From Paenibacillus amylolyticus (GTDB lineage: Bacteria; Bacillota; Bacilli; Paenibacillales; Paenibacillaceae): DNA of 64,000 bases. The position numbers were made by a program, and so were the translations under genes. Location: positions 1,984,001 to 2,048,000 of the forward strand of contig NZ_CP121451.1 in the NCBI RefSeq assembly GCF_029689945.1. The letters run 5' to 3'. The notes under the pieces were generated by a model. It made no database searches. It was given only the letters and a program-made list of their open reading frames with translations, and was not told the DNA's origin. Positions within the stretch are counted from its first letter, which is position 1, and each line of letters starts with the position of its first letter. Positions 21,915 through 35,828 of this stretch are shown here, piece by piece.

Positions 21915-21942
21915 TTGACATCGCCAATGAAAGATTTATACT
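21915..21942 (+). promoter_or_regulatory. Promoter of cysH-sat
   Basis: A consensus TTGACA (21915-21920) and TATACT (21937-21942) are separated by 16 bp, about 70 bp upstream of cysH. No S-box or T-box precedes the gene. CymR-type control is possible but no site is called. Confidence 0.75.
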
Positions 21943-22009
21943 AAACATAATTCATATTAGATTAGTCGGCTTTAAGTTTCATTGAAATGCAGAATGGGGA
22001 AAATCACAG

Positions 22010-22702
22010 ATGAACTTGTTGGAGAAAGAAGAATTAGCACGGAAGAAGGCTGAGGAACTGGAACAGTCCAGTCCAGAGGATATTATTCGGTATGCTATTG
22101 AAACATTTCCAAATATCACTTTTGCTTGTAGCTTTGGAGCAGAAGATGTTGTACTTGTAGATATGTTGCAGAAGATCAGCCCATCGACAGATATCTTTTA
22201 TCTGGATACTGATTTTCACTTTAAAGAGACATACGAAACACGTGACAAAATGCAGGAGAATTACAATCTTGAATTTGTACGCGTTTCACCCAAGATTACT
22301 CCGGAAGAACAGGCAGCTCAATACGGTGAAGAGTTGTGGAAGTCTGATCCAAATGGATGCTGTAACATTCGTAAAGTTGAACCGTTAACACGTATTCTTT
22401 CTCAGTATGATGCATGGATTACAGGTATTCGTAGAGATCAAGCACCAACTCGTGCTAACTCGAAAAAGGTTGAATATGATTCTAAATTTGGTCTGATGAA
22501 GTTTAATCCAATTGCACACTGGACGTCGGATGATGTATGGCAATATATCCGTGACAATAACGTTGTATATAATCCTCTTCATGATCAGAACTACCCGAGT
22601 ATTGGTTGTGAGCATTGTACACGTCAGGTTATGCCTGGTGAGGACCCTCGTGCCGGACGCTGGTCTGGTAATGATAAAACGGAATGTGGTCTTCATAAAT
22701 AA
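22010..22702 (+). CDS. cysH: Adenylylsulfate (APS) reductase, CysH family
   Basis: CysH reduces activated sulfate to sulfite with thioredoxin. The 230-residue protein has the PP-loop motif [11 protein letters not shown] near residues 39-49. It also has the CC pair (NGCCNIRK, about residue 118) and the CEHC pair (about 201) that together bind the [4Fe-4S] cluster; this indicates APS rather than PAPS as substrate. The C-terminal catalytic Cys is in ECGLHK. sat follows 23 bp later, so the two steps form one operon; no cysC kinase is present, in line with APS use. Confidence 0.93.
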   Translation: MNLLEKEELARKKAEELEQSSPEDIIRYAIETFPNITFACSFGAEDVVLVDMLQKISPSTDIFYLDTDFHFKETYETRDKMQENYNLEFVRVSPKITPEEQAAQYGEELWKSDPNGCCNIRKVEPLTRILSQYDAWITGIRRDQAPTRANSKKVEYDSKFGLMKFNPIAHWTSDDVWQYIRDNNVVYNPLHDQNYPSIGCEHCTRQVMPGEDPRAGRWSGNDKTECGLHK

Positions 22703-22725
22703 TAGATATACAAGGAGCTGACAAG

Positions 22726-23895
22726 ATGACATCGATTCTGCCTCATGGAGGTACGCTGGTTCAGCGTATCGTACAAGGAGAAGAACGGGAGCAATTGTTG
22801 CAAGACAGTAAAAACTTATCCTCTTTGCTTATTAATACCTGGACGATATCAGATTTGGATCTGATTGGAGTGGGAGCATTCTCACCGCTTCAAGGTTTCT
22901 TGAATGAGGAAGATTATCTTTCGGTTGTGTCTCGCATGCGTCTCGCAGATGGAACAGTCTGGAGTATACCGATTACACTTGCTGTTGATGATAAACAAGC
23001 CGCCTCTCTCCAGATTGGTGAGCTGGTGAAACTTGTTGGTGATCAAGATGGAGTAACTTATGGACTGCTCGAAGTTCAAAGTATATACCAGGTGGATCAG
23101 GGTGAAGAAGCCCGGCGTGTATTCAAAACAGATGATCCCGAGCACCCGGGTGTCAAAAAACTGTTGGAGCGCCCTGCAACATACGTAGGAGGTCCAATCC
23201 AAGTCCTGAACCGTCCAAAACCAGCAAAATTTGAGGAATTCTATTATGATCCTGCAGATACCCGGAAGATTTTTCAGGAGAAGGGTTGGAAGACGGTAGT
23301 TGGTTTTCAGACTCGTAATCCGGTTCACCGGGCTCATGAGTACATCCAGAAGAGCGCTATGGAGATTGTGGATGCACTCTTCCTGAATCCGCTTGTTGGA
23401 GAGACGAAGTCGGACGATGTCCCCGCAGATGTTCGGATGAAGAGTTATCTGGTTTTATTGGAGAACTATTACCCGGCTGATCGTGCGTTCCTCGGCGTGT
23501 TCCCTGCAGCTATGCGGTATGCCGGCCCACGAGAAGCTATTTTCCATGCGATGGTTCGCAAAAATTACGGGTGTACCCACTTTATCGTCGGTCGTGACCA
23601 TGCAGGTGTTGGTGATTATTACGGAACGTATGAAGCACAGGAGATCTTTGCTAACTTCACAGCAGAGGAATTGGGAATCACACCGCTGTTCTTCGAACAT
23701 AGTTTCTTCTGTACCAAATGTGGTAACATGGCATCCAGCAAAACTTGTCCACATGATAAAGAACATCATATGGCGCTTTCCGGCACCAAAGTACGAGGTT
23801 TGCTCCGTGACGGCCAGTGCCCTCCACCTGAATTTACACGTCCTGAGGTGGCTGAGGTACTGATTGAAGGAATGGCCGAGCAAGTCCGCTCCTAA
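22726..23895 (+). CDS. sat: Sulfate adenylyltransferase (ATP sulfurylase)
   Basis: Sat (389 aa) makes APS from ATP and sulfate. The nucleotide-binding motif is [11 protein letters not shown] near residues 195-205, with [11 protein letters not shown] near 290 and a zinc-type [16 protein letters not shown] segment near 332. It is the stand-alone monofunctional form without a kinase domain. It supplies the substrate for CysH encoded just upstream. Confidence 0.95.
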   Translation: MTSILPHGGTLVQRIVQGEEREQLLQDSKNLSSLLINTWTISDLDLIGVGAFSPLQGFLNEEDYLSVVSRMRLADGTVWSIPITLAVDDKQAASLQIGELVKLVGDQDGVTYGLLEVQSIYQVDQGEEARRVFKTDDPEHPGVKKLLERPATYVGGPIQVLNRPKPAKFEEFYYDPADTRKIFQEKGWKTVVGFQTRNPVHRAHEYIQKSAMEIVDALFLNPLVGETKSDDVPADVRMKSYLVLLENYYPADRAFLGVFPAAMRYAGPREAIFHAMVRKNYGCTHFIVGRDHAGVGDYYGTYEAQEIFANFTAEELGITPLFFEHSFFCTKCGNMASSKTCPHDKEHHMALSGTKVRGLLRDGQCPPPEFTRPEVAEVLIEGMAEQVRS

Positions 23896-23962
23896 CGGTA
23901 TATTTGTCCATCTTGTCCCATATAGATGATTAGAGTCATTTATAGGGACGAGGTGGTTTTTT

Positions 23963-24718
23963 ATGCGTAAAAATATGGGGAAACACTTTGTAGTCTGGAT
24001 CAGGTTAAAAACAATCAAAAGAGTCATGCTGAGCCTTTGTCTGCTGGCCATGTTAGTGGCAGTAATGTCCTATGAGCTGCCTTCCGCGAAGACTTCAGGT
24101 TATTGGAGTTTGCCGATGGCGGGTAAAGTCATTGCCATTGATGCAGGACACGGAGGTCCAGATGGGGGCGCGGTAAGCAAGCAGGGTGTTATTGAAAAAG
24201 ATATCAACCTGTCGATCGCCTTGTATGTGAGAGATTATTTGCAACAGGCAGGGGCCTTAGTGGTTATGACACGAGAGATCGATACGGATTTGGCAGAATC
24301 GGACACCAAAGGGTACTCCAAACGCAAGACGGAAGATCTGAAACAAAGAGTGCGGCGGATAGAGGATAAGCAAGCAGATCTCTTTATTAGCATTCACATG
24401 AACAGTGTTCCATCTAACCGATGGAGTGGAGCGCAGGTTTTCTATACACCTAACCATCCGGATAACGAAGGTTTGGCTAATTTGCTTCAACAAGAGATGG
24501 TTCGTAATCTGGAGAATACGGATCGAATCGCCAAAACGGTGAATACGGTTTATCTGTTACAGGCTCTGAAGATTCCTTCAGCGCTGGTAGAAGTAGGTTT
24601 CCTTTCTCATCCGGAAGAGGCACGTATGCTTGCGGACGAAGCGTATCAACGTAAGGTGGCTGCATCGATTTATAATGGGATTCTCAGATATTCCTCAGGT
24701 GAACGACCTAAAAGTTAG
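23963..24718 (+). CDS. cwlD: N-acetylmuramoyl-L-alanine amidase CwlD (spore cortex)
   Basis: CwlD trims peptide side chains so that muramic-delta-lactam can form in spore cortex, working with a PdaA-type deacetylase. An N-terminal membrane or signal segment (VMLSLCLLAMLVAVMSY, about residues 21-37) is followed by an Amidase_3 domain. Zinc and catalytic residues appear in DAGHGGPDGGA, VIEKDIN, SIHMNS and VEVGFLSH. 251 aa. The following mrp-gerD-kbaA-pdaB order matches B. subtilis. Confidence 0.93.
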   Translation: MRKNMGKHFVVWIRLKTIKRVMLSLCLLAMLVAVMSYELPSAKTSGYWSLPMAGKVIAIDAGHGGPDGGAVSKQGVIEKDINLSIALYVRDYLQQAGALVVMTREIDTDLAESDTKGYSKRKTEDLKQRVRRIEDKQADLFISIHMNSVPSNRWSGAQVFYTPNHPDNEGLANLLQQEMVRNLENTDRIAKTVNTVYLLQALKIPSALVEVGFLSHPEEARMLADEAYQRKVAASIYNGILRYSSGERPKS

Positions 24719-24797
24719 TCAGAATAAGAAAGGTAATGATATAATTGGATCAGCATACCTAATTACATGCCAATAGATAAAGCTGAGGTGCTGTCTG

Positions 24798-25897
24798 ATG
24801 TTATCAAAAGAACAGGTGCTTGAACTATTACAGCCATTACAAGAACCACAATTGGGAGTAAGTCTGACCGAACTGGAATGGGTTCGAGATATTATGGTGA
24901 AAGAAAATCATGTCGCCCTGACGATAGTGACGCTGGAAAACCGACCTGAGGATACAACAGCCTTGAGTGATGCAGCACGTAATCTGTTGTCCCAGCACGG
25001 ACTGAAGGATGTACATATTCGTGTGCGTGCAGCTTCTGAGCATGATCGTGAGAGCCTGAATAGGGGACAAACCGATAAAGAGCCGGATCGGGAAGAAGTG
25101 CTCGTAAAAGGTCACGCAGCGGGCCTAGATGGACATGAGCTGTTAAGTCCTGAATCAGGTGTTCGTTTTATTGCAGTGGCCAGCGGTAAAGGTGGCGTTG
25201 GTAAATCAACGGTGACTGTTAATCTCGCTGTAGCCTTGGCACGTCAAGGTAAAAAAGTGGGCTTAATTGATGCGGATATCTATGGTTTCAGCGTACCCGA
25301 CATGATGGGGATAGAAGAATATCCGGTCGTTGAAGATGGTGTTATCCAACCGGTTGAACGTTTCGGAGTCAAAGTCATGTCGATGGGCTTCTTTATTCGG
25401 GAGAACAATCCAGTGATCTGGCGAGGACCCATGCTTGGTCGGATGCTGCGTCAATTCTTTACCGATGTCCAGTGGGGCGAGTTGGATTATGTATTATTGG
25501 ATTTGCCACCAGGTACGGGAGATGTCGCTTTGGATGTGCACCAGATGTTGCCACAGAGCAAGGAAATTATCGTTACTACCCCGCATGCAACAGCAGCTTT
25601 TGTTGCAGCACGTGCGGGTGCAATGGCCATTCAGACCGATCATGAGTTACTTGGTGTGGTTGAGAATATGGCTTATTATGAATGTGGCAGTTGCGGCGAG
25701 AAGGATTATGTCTTTGGTCGTGGAGGCGGGGAAGACTTGCGGAAAGTCTGCATACAAGCCTGCTTGCCCAGATACCATTAGGATCGCCGGATAATCATCC
25801 TTCCGAACCGGATTTCTCACCTTCTGTCTACAAAGCAGATTCCCGTATAGGGGCTATCTACGATGAAGTGGCCCGATCCATTGAATCCAAATTCTAA
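24798..25897 (+). CDS. mrp: Mrp/ApbC (SalA-type) P-loop ATPase (frame broken near 25731-25735)
   Basis: Mrp proteins bind and transfer Fe-S clusters; the Bacillus homologue SalA also acts as a regulator. An N-terminal DUF59/MIP18-like domain (residues 1-90) precedes the deviant Walker A ASGKGGVGKST near residues 128-138, and a CGSC metal site lies near 296-299. The reading frame shifts after FGRGGGE. The conserved tail LAESLHTSLLAQIPLGSPD to SIESKF continues in another frame to 25897. One missing base restores about 366 aa. Confidence 0.9.
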
Positions 25898-25922
25898 CGG
25901 TGTGCGTGTTATAAATACAATT

Positions 25923-25954
25923 AAAAGCCTGCGTCCATTTGGATGCAGGCTTTT
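25923..25954. terminator. Bidirectional terminator between mrp and gerD
   Basis: AAAGCCTGC(G)TCC pairs with GGATGCAGGCTTT across ATTT, with A-rich and T-rich flanks on both sides. It serves the convergent mrp (+) and gerD (-). Confidence 0.9.
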
Positions 25955-25986
25955 CAGTATCTGTGGTGCGTATCGACGCCTGCTGT

Positions 25987-26739
25987 TTATGATCCTCCGC
26001 CGCCCGAATCTCCACTGCTTCCACCATCTCCGCCATCACTACCACCTTGGCCGTCTTGCTGTCCGCCTTGTTCTTGTCCTTGTCCTTGTTGACCGCCACT
26101 CTCTACTTTGGGTTGCAATTCGTCCTGTACTACCTTCTTGAGTAAAGTGAGCACTTCCATGCGGAACAACGGGTTTTGCATCACTTCCTGCATGACAGTC
26201 ATCGTCTGTTTACGATAATCCGGAGTCTTTGTCATATCCATGAACATCTTGGATACTTCAGGTGACTTCATAATGGATTCAACAGACTTTTGATAGGTGG
26301 GATCTTTAATCAGTTCCATATGAAGTTGTTTACTTTGTGCGTTGATCACTTTGGCAAATTCACCCGCAAACTGCGGATCGGTCATGATCTTTTCAAATTC
26401 CTTCTTATACTCGGGAGCTGTGATGGTATCTTTTACTGCAATACGTATTTGTTCCGAAGATTGCACAGGCATTAACATTTTCATACCAATGGATCCCGAG
26501 GCACCACCCGAACCGCCACCTTCTTCTGAACCACTGCCTCCGCTGGATGAGCTTTGACCTGTAAGAGCTTCCTCCACTGCTTTCTTGCCTTCGTCACTTT
26601 TCAAAATATCTACAACCATTGTTTTCATTTCTTTATAACTGCCCTGAGGAGGCGAAGAACTCTGATCTGAACCGCAACCGGCAAGCATGACGGATAGCCC
26701 CAGTACGACACAGCATAGCTGCCACAAAGGCCGTTTCAT
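25987..26739 (-). CDS. gerD: Spore germination lipoprotein GerD
   Basis: GerD is needed for rapid nutrient germination and clusters Ger receptors in the inner spore membrane. The 250-aa product has a signal peptide with lipobox LAGC (Cys22). A Gly/Ser-rich linker and a helical core follow (KMLMPVQSSEQIRIAVKDT onward), then a long Gly/Gln/Asp-rich low-complexity tail. The start at 26739 has an AAGGAGGG SD; a longer frame to 26847 lacks one. It opposes mrp and kbaA in direction. Confidence 0.93.
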   Translation of the reverse strand: MKRPLWQLCCVVLGLSVMLAGCGSDQSSSPPQGSYKEMKTMVVDILKSDEGKKAVEEALTGQSSSSGGSGSEEGGGSGGASGSIGMKMLMPVQSSEQIRIAVKDTITAPEYKKEFEKIMTDPQFAGEFAKVINAQSKQLHMELIKDPTYQKSVESIMKSPEVSKMFMDMTKTPDYRKQTMTVMQEVMQNPLFRMEVLTLLKKVVQDELQPKVESGGQQGQGQEQGGQQDGQGGSDGGDGGSSGDSGGGGS

Positions 26740-26864
26740 GTTTACAATCCCTCCTTGATTAGATACTGGATGTAGTATGTGATGGGAAAGGACGAAATAT
26801 GTTGAGCAATGATGGTTTTTTGCTGAGAAGGTTGGTAAAATAAACACTCGGGGGTGGAAAACAT

Positions 26865-27496
26865 TTGAATTTGCGTAAATGGTTTTTCCTATTTTGGACA
26901 GCCTTGCTTATTGGGGCCGCGGGAGCATTAGGCACAGGATTGATTATGATGCTGGTGAACGGGGAGAAAACCAATGGGTTGAATGATTTTCTTCTGTATC
27001 TTTTGATCCTATTTGGATCAGGAGTTATGATCAGCGTGTATTCACAAATGGGTTTCTTTGCATATCTGATTTTGAATTATATGGGTAAAGGTGTATTCCC
27101 AAAGCGCGGTTGGCAGATCGTGCAGGTTGTATTAACGGTGTTAGCCCTGTTTGACGTGATGTTTTTACGTCTATTTGTTGGGGAGACCGGGAACGTATAT
27201 CGGATATTGTGTTAGGTATCATTATTTTGGCAGCTGCAATTGTTACCGCTTACGTTAAAGTAAAGCTCACGCATATCTCCGCGCTTGTACCTACACTCTT
27301 TTTCATGATTGCCGTCACCATAGTGGAGACAATTGGCGTATTACGTATTGATGTAAATGCAGCAACCATATTTATTGTGGTTCCCTTGCTCTTATGTAAT
27401 GCATACCAAATGCTGATATTGCACAGGCTGGTGGATGTATCGGCAAAGCGCAGCGTGAGTGGAGAGGCCAAATCGTTGAAAGAAAGTCGCGCATGA
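26865..27496 (+). CDS. kbaA: KinB-signalling pathway activator KbaA (frame broken at 27180-27183)
   Basis: KbaA is a membrane protein that promotes KinB-dependent entry into sporulation. Six or so hydrophobic segments are visible across two frames, 26865-27180 and 27184-27496. They join if the G4 run at 27180-27183 is read as G5, giving FVGGDRERISDIVLG and a product of about 210 aa, near the family length. It starts at TTG behind GGGGGTGG. The position between gerD and pdaB matches B. subtilis. Confidence 0.87.
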
Positions 27497-27520
27497 ATTT
27501 CATTTCGTATAAAACATACC

Positions 27521-27549
27521 AAAAAGAGCTAACCTGGTTAGCTCTTTTC
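27521..27549. terminator. Bidirectional terminator between kbaA and pdaB
   Basis: GAGCTAAC pairs with GTTAGCTC across CTG, with AAAAA before and TTTT after. Confidence 0.88.
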
Positions 27550-27619
27550 AACGTTTACATGCTGTACGTTTATGTTTTTTACACTCGTACTCAAGCTGTA
27601 GACCTGAGCAATTTTCCGA

Positions 27620-28396
27620 TTATTGAGCGCTGGCTTGATCACGTACTTCCTTGCCTTCGACACTGGAATGGTTAAGCAACTCAGACACGGTTACGAATTC
27701 ATAGCCCTGATTTTTTAATTTGTCGATAATGACAGGAAGTGCCTCATGAGTTTGTTTGGAAGAATCGCTTGCATGAAGCAGCACGATGTCCCCTGGATGT
27801 GCTTTGCTAACTACGCGGTCAACAATAGTCTGTACACCGGGGTTTTTCCAATCCAAGGAATCAGTATCCCATTGAACGACCTGATAATTAAGACTATTGG
27901 CTACCTGGAGCACCCGCTTGTCAAAGTCCCCGTTAGGCAGACGCAGTAATTTCGGTTCTTTTCCCGTTAAATCGGTTAAAATGCTATGAGCTGTCGAAAT
28001 TTCTTTGCGAATCTCTTCCTCGGTCAGGCTGCTGTAGTTCTCATGTCTGTGACCATGGCTGCCAATTTCATATCCTGCCTCTTTGATGGCAGTGACGATT
28101 TCGGGATGTGTCTTGCTCCAGGGGGAGGAAAGGAAAAAGGTTGCCTTCTGCACTTTGTTCTCCTGAAGAACTTTCAGAATCGGCTCTGTACGTTTATCTC
28201 CCCAGCTAATGTCAAAGGTAAGTGCAATTACCTTCTTCTCGGTTGGAACGCTGTAGACCGCTGATGGTGCTTCCTCCGAGAATACGGAGACATTGCCACT
28301 CTCCAGATAAATAATACCGATCGCAAAGATGGCAGCAACGAGGACAATCAGGTACCGTTTAATCTTTTTGCCGCTAAATACATAGAACGAGTTCAT
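27620..28396 (-). CDS. pdaB: Polysaccharide deacetylase PdaB (sporulation)
   Basis: PdaB is a NodB-type peptidoglycan deacetylase needed to keep spores stable. It has one N-terminal membrane segment (about residues 13-31). The catalytic domain contains LTFDISWGD (motif 1), SHGHRHENY (motif 2, metal His pair), LLRLPNGDFD (motif 3) and HPGDIVLLHAS (motif 5). Motif 1 has D-I-S in place of the common D-D-G, a known feature of PdaB-like proteins. 258 aa. It faces kbaA. Confidence 0.9.
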   Translation of the reverse strand: MNSFYVFSGKKIKRYLIVLVAAIFAIGIIYLESGNVSVFSEEAPSAVYSVPTEKKVIALTFDISWGDKRTEPILKVLQENKVQKATFFLSSPWSKTHPEIVTAIKEAGYEIGSHGHRHENYSSLTEEEIRKEISTAHSILTDLTGKEPKLLRLPNGDFDKRVLQVANSLNYQVVQWDTDSLDWKNPGVQTIVDRVVSKAHPGDIVLLHASDSSKQTHEALPVIIDKLKNQGYEFVTVSELLNHSSVEGKEVRDQASAQ

Positions 28397-28517
28397 TTCA
28401 ATAAGCGCCCCTCTCCCATAAGAAATGCTTGTTTACTCTCCAATGTATGCTCGTACTCCCCAGTTATTCGTAACGAACCTTGTTTGTCCATCATTTTAGA
28501 TTCCACAGGAGGTTATT

Positions 28518-29134
28518 ATGTTAAAATTCAGTACATTTCTTAGAGATCTTGGATCCATCCGCAGTGCATTAATCTGGGCAGTAGTATTGTTTGTCGCTGG
28601 AATAGGGGCAGGGTGGGTAAGTACAGGGCCACTGGAAGAATTGTTGTTGAATCAAATTGGAGGTTTACGTGAAGTCAGTGAACGGCTGGAGCAGGGGGGC
28701 AATGTGCAATGGAACTTCTTCCTGTTTATCTTTTTCAATAATGCGATTAAAAGTGTGCTTGTCATCTATGCCGGTATATTCTTCGGTATTCTGCCAGTCA
28801 TCTTCCTGCTGATCAATGGAATGGTCCTTGGATTCGTAGTGCACACCACCATGAATTATGGAGCGAGCTTCTATGATATTGTCGTTAAAGGTTTGCTTCC
28901 GCATGGCATTATCGAGATTCCCGTCATTATTATTGCTTGCGCATTCGGATTGAAGTTTGGTGGTCTGGTGGTTAAAAGTCTTGTACAACTTGGAAGTGAC
29001 AAACGAAATACGCTGGGAAGTCGGTGGAGGACTTTATGAACAGGACGCTAACAGCATCCTTCTGGGTTGTTATCTTGCTTCTCGTTGCAGCAATCATCGA
29101 AAGCACACTTACGTATACTCTGGTGAGAGGATAA
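28518..29134 (+). CDS. spoIIM: Stage II sporulation protein M (frame broken at 29033-29035)
   Basis: SpoIIM is a membrane component of the DMP (SpoIID-M-P) engulfment complex. Five hydrophobic segments are seen. The first frame ends early at 29039. Reading the TTT at 29033-29035 as TTTT continues as WRTFMNRTLTASFWVVILLL and ends TYTLVRG at 29134, about 205 aa, the family length with its last membrane helix. The SD AGGAGGT precedes the ATG. Confidence 0.88.
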
Positions 29135-29286
29135 AATTTTGTGATGGTTGGCATTCATAAATTTTCAGAAAGTTGACCATAACAATAAAACGGGTTCACG
29201 CAGCACCCTCAAAAAGCGATTGCACGGGGCTGCATGAAACTTGTGTAAGTGTGATAAAGAGGCTATGCACAAAAAGGAGAACTCTA

Positions 29287-29517
29287 ATGCTGGGTATGTT
29301 GTTTAATGAGAAGGAATGCAAAGAACTAGACTATGTGCTGCGTAAAGAGTTGGATGAGATGCTTTTCGATCTAAGTGATAATCGTCTTGACCAAGAGATC
29401 AAATATGCTATCGCGAGCCGATATAAGACTGTGTTCCGCATGTATGCACGCTTTGCCCCGCCAAAAGAGCTGTCCAAATATGCAAGAGGTGGGAAGCTGA
29501 AAAAGTCGAAGCCTTAA
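29287..29517 (+). CDS. Small conserved-looking protein of unknown function
   Basis: A 76-aa ORF starts MLGMLFNEKECKELDYVLRK behind AAAAAGGAGA. It is charged, predicted helical, with no signal peptide or cysteine pair beyond Cys11, and ends in a basic GGKLKKSKP tail. I do not recognise a family. It stands alone between spoIIM and the rrn operon. Confidence 0.7.
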   Translation: MLGMLFNEKECKELDYVLRKELDEMLFDLSDNRLDQEIKYAIASRYKTVFRMYARFAPPKELSKYARGGKLKKSKP

Positions 29518-29647
29518 TGCTAAAGCTGGTCATATATTCGATTTACAGTAGTGGAATTGAGGTGCGGCTCTTTTTAGCGAAGGCTGTACCTCTAAACCAT
29601 GAAGATGTGAAATTATTGAGGGGGTCATGCTTTTTGTCGAAAAAGGG

Positions 29648-29676
29648 TTGACCTTTCTAATTTCATATGGTAAATT
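29648..29676 (+). promoter_or_regulatory. rrn promoter P1
   Basis: TTGACC (29648-29653), a 17-bp spacer and TAAATT (29671-29676). It lies about 320 bp upstream of 16S. Confidence 0.65.
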
Positions 29677-29757
29677 AATTTTCGTTCCTTTTTAGGAGCG
29701 GTTCAGCCGAAACAAGCATGAAAATAAAGCGATTGAAAAGAATCGGAAAAATAATGC

Positions 29758-29786
29758 TTGCAAAGAGAACTTCAACATGATATATT
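29758..29786 (+). promoter_or_regulatory. rrn promoter P2
   Basis: TTGCAA (29758-29763), a 17-bp spacer and TATATT (29781-29786), in an A/T-rich context. It is the second of two tandem promoters, as is common for Bacillales rRNA operons. Confidence 0.75.
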
Positions 29787-29842
29787 ATAAAAGTCGCCGC
29801 TGAAACGACGACAATATGAAAAACAGCACGGAATTGAATGTT

Positions 29843-29872
29843 TGATCTTTGAAAACTGAACAACGAGTGAGT
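29843..29872 (+). promoter_or_regulatory. boxA-like antiterminator and 5' arm of the 16S processing stem
   Basis: TGATCTTTGAAAA resembles rrn boxA. The 21-nt segment 29852-29872 (AAAACTGAACAACGAGTGAG + T) is an exact reverse complement of 31611-31631 on the far side of 16S, so the two form the RNase III-type processing stem that releases pre-16S. Confidence 0.75.
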
Positions 29873-29994
29873 AAACATTCTGCTTGCAGAATGAACGCGA
29901 AAGTTGAAACAAGCCTTGGTTTGAATCGAGCCGGAGCACAAATGAGATTTTAATCTCGTCAGATTCAAAATGAGCTTATCGCTCTTTTCAATAC

Positions 29995-31549
<1,555 letters not shown>

Positions 31550-31610
31550 TGGAGAATCGTTTCCCGTAGCGGAAACATTCAAATACAAAATCTAGCCAGG
31601 TCGGCTAGTG

Positions 31611-31631
31611 ACTCACTCGTTGTTCAGTTTT
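31611..31631 (+). promoter_or_regulatory. 3' arm of the 16S processing stem
   Basis: A perfect 21-nt complement of 29852-29872. It is followed at 31629-31650 by a TTTGAGAG/CTCTCAAA hairpin just before the 5S gene, a likely second cleavage site. Confidence 0.75.
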
Positions 31632-31651
31632 GAGAGCTCAAACTCTCAAAC

Positions 31652-31769
31652 GTTTGGTGGCGATAGCGAAGGGGTTCCACACGTTCCCATCCCGAACACG
31701 ACCGTTAAGCCCTTCAGCGTCAATGGTACTTGGACCGCAGGGTCCTGGGAGAGTAGAACGCCGCCAAGC
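31652..31769 (+). rRNA. rrf: 5S ribosomal RNA, copy within the 16S-23S spacer
   Basis: GTTTGGTGGCGATAGCGAAG to CGCCGCCAAGC folds with the standard 5S helix I (5' GTTTGGTGGCG, 3' CGCCGCCAAGC) and contains the CCCATCCCGAACACGACCGT loop. It sits between 16S and tRNA-Ile, an unusual place. It differs from the terminal 5S copy at about ten positions, listed in the findings. Confidence 0.92.
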
Positions 31770-31806
31770 GTAACCCATTATGGGTTCAAAAAAGTATATA
31801 TAATGT

Positions 31807-31883
31807 GGGCCCTTAGCTCAGTTGGTTAGAGCGCACCTCTGATAAGGGTGAGGCCGGTGGTTCGAGTCCACCAGGGCCCACCA
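31807..31883 (+). tRNA. tRNA-Ile (GAT)
   Basis: Acceptor GGGCCCT pairs with AGGGCCC; anticodon loop CTGATAA gives GAT; T-arm GGTTCGAGTCC; CCA is encoded. It lies in the 16S-23S spacer. Confidence 0.97.
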
Positions 31884-31905
31884 TCTATACCTTTCATTTT
31901 CATAT

Positions 31906-31981
31906 GGGGCCATAGCTCAGCTGGGAGAGCGCCTGCCTTGCAAGCAGGAGGTCAGCGGTTCGATCCCGCTTGGCTCCACCA
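31906..31981 (+). tRNA. tRNA-Ala (TGC)
   Basis: Acceptor GGGGCCA pairs with TGGCTCC; anticodon loop CTTGCAA gives TGC; CCA is encoded. It lies in the 16S-23S spacer after tRNA-Ile. Confidence 0.97.
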
Positions 31982-31999
31982 AAAATGTTTTACAAGTTT

Positions 32000-32047
32000 G
32001 TTCTTTGAAAACTAGATATCGAAACGAAAGTAAAATGCGAATTAGAA
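32000..32047 (+). promoter_or_regulatory. boxA-like sequence and 5' arm of the 23S processing stem
   Basis: GTTCTTTGAAAACTAGAT..CGAAACGAAAG..ATGCGAATTA is complementary to 35235-35274 apart from small bulges. The two arms would form a stem of about 40 bp enclosing 23S, the substrate for RNase III-type cleavage. TTCTTTGAAAA also fits boxA. Confidence 0.75.
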
Positions 32048-32184
32048 CATTCCTTTTTAGCTGAACTTGTGTTAAATAAGTTTCAATAAAACGGTAGATT
32101 GCTGGAGCGAGTGATCGAAATGGAGCGACTTTTGGATTTGCGCAAGCAAACCAAGCGGAGCGACAGCTCGAACACGAGCGCAAT

Positions 32185-35227
<3,043 letters not shown>

Positions 35228-35234
35228 TAGCAAG

Positions 35235-35274
35235 TAATTCGCATCTTTCGTTTCGAATCTAGTTTTCAGAGAAC
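35235..35274 (+). promoter_or_regulatory. 3' arm of the 23S processing stem
   Basis: TAATTCGCAT-CTTTCGTTTCG-ATCTAGTTTTCAGAGAAC is the near-complement of 32000-32047 and closes the stem around 23S. Confidence 0.75.
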
Positions 35275-35297
35275 GATCTCTGAAAGGTAAGCACCAC

Positions 35298-35416
35298 GTT
35301 TGGTGGCGATGGCGGAGGGGTTCCACACGTACCCATCCCGAACACGACCGTTAAGCCCTCTAGCGCCGATGGTACTTGGACCGCAGGGTCCTGGGAGAGT
35401 CAGGACGCCGCCAAGC
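35298..35416 (+). rRNA. rrf: 5S ribosomal RNA, operon-terminal copy
   Basis: GTTTGGTGGCGATGGCGGAG to GACGCCGCCAAGC, in the standard position after 23S. Helix I and the CCCATCCCGAACACGACCGT loop are present. Confidence 0.95.
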
Positions 35417-35500
35417 GAACTCTTTCATCATACATAGAAAACACGCTCTGCATGTGGACGTTGTACGATGAATTGCATTTGCACTGCAAATGCATATTAT

Positions 35501-35576
35501 TCCCTGATAGCTCAGTTGGTAGAGCACTCGACTGTTAATCGAGTTGTCACAGGTTCGAGCCCTGTTCGGGGAGCCA
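35501..35576 (+). tRNA. tRNA-Asn (GTT)
   Basis: Acceptor TCCCTGA with TCGGGGA; anticodon loop CTGTTAA; discriminator G; CCA encoded. It is the first of eleven tRNAs after the terminal 5S. Confidence 0.97.
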
Positions 35577-35579
35577 TTT

Positions 35580-35652
35580 GCTCTCATAGCTCAGTAGGTA
35601 GAGTGCATCCATGGTAAGGATGAGGTCACCGGTTCGATCCCGGTTGAGAGCT
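35580..35652 (+). tRNA. tRNA-Thr (GGT)
   Basis: Acceptor GCTCTCA with TGAGAGC; anticodon loop ATGGTAA gives GGT; discriminator T; CCA is not encoded. Confidence 0.95.
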
Positions 35653-35662
35653 TTGAAAATGG

Positions 35663-35734
35663 GGCCCGTTGGTCAAGGGGTTAAGACACCTCCCTTTCAC
35701 GGAGGTAACAGGGGTTCGAATCCCCTACGGGTCA
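35663..35734 (+). tRNA. tRNA-Glu (TTC)
   Basis: Acceptor GGCCCGT with ACGGGTC (one G-T pair); anticodon loop CTTTCAC gives TTC; no encoded CCA. Confidence 0.95.
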
Positions 35735-35741
35735 TATAGAT

Positions 35742-35817
35742 GGAGGCTTAGCTCAGCTGGGAGAGCATCTGCCTTACAAGCAGAGGGTCGGGGGTTCGAT
35801 CCCCTCAGCCTCCACCA
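35742..35817 (+). tRNA. tRNA-Val (TAC)
   Basis: Acceptor GGAGGCT with AGCCTCC; anticodon loop CTTACAA gives TAC; CCA encoded. Confidence 0.97.
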
Positions 35818-35828
35818 TATTCTTTTAT

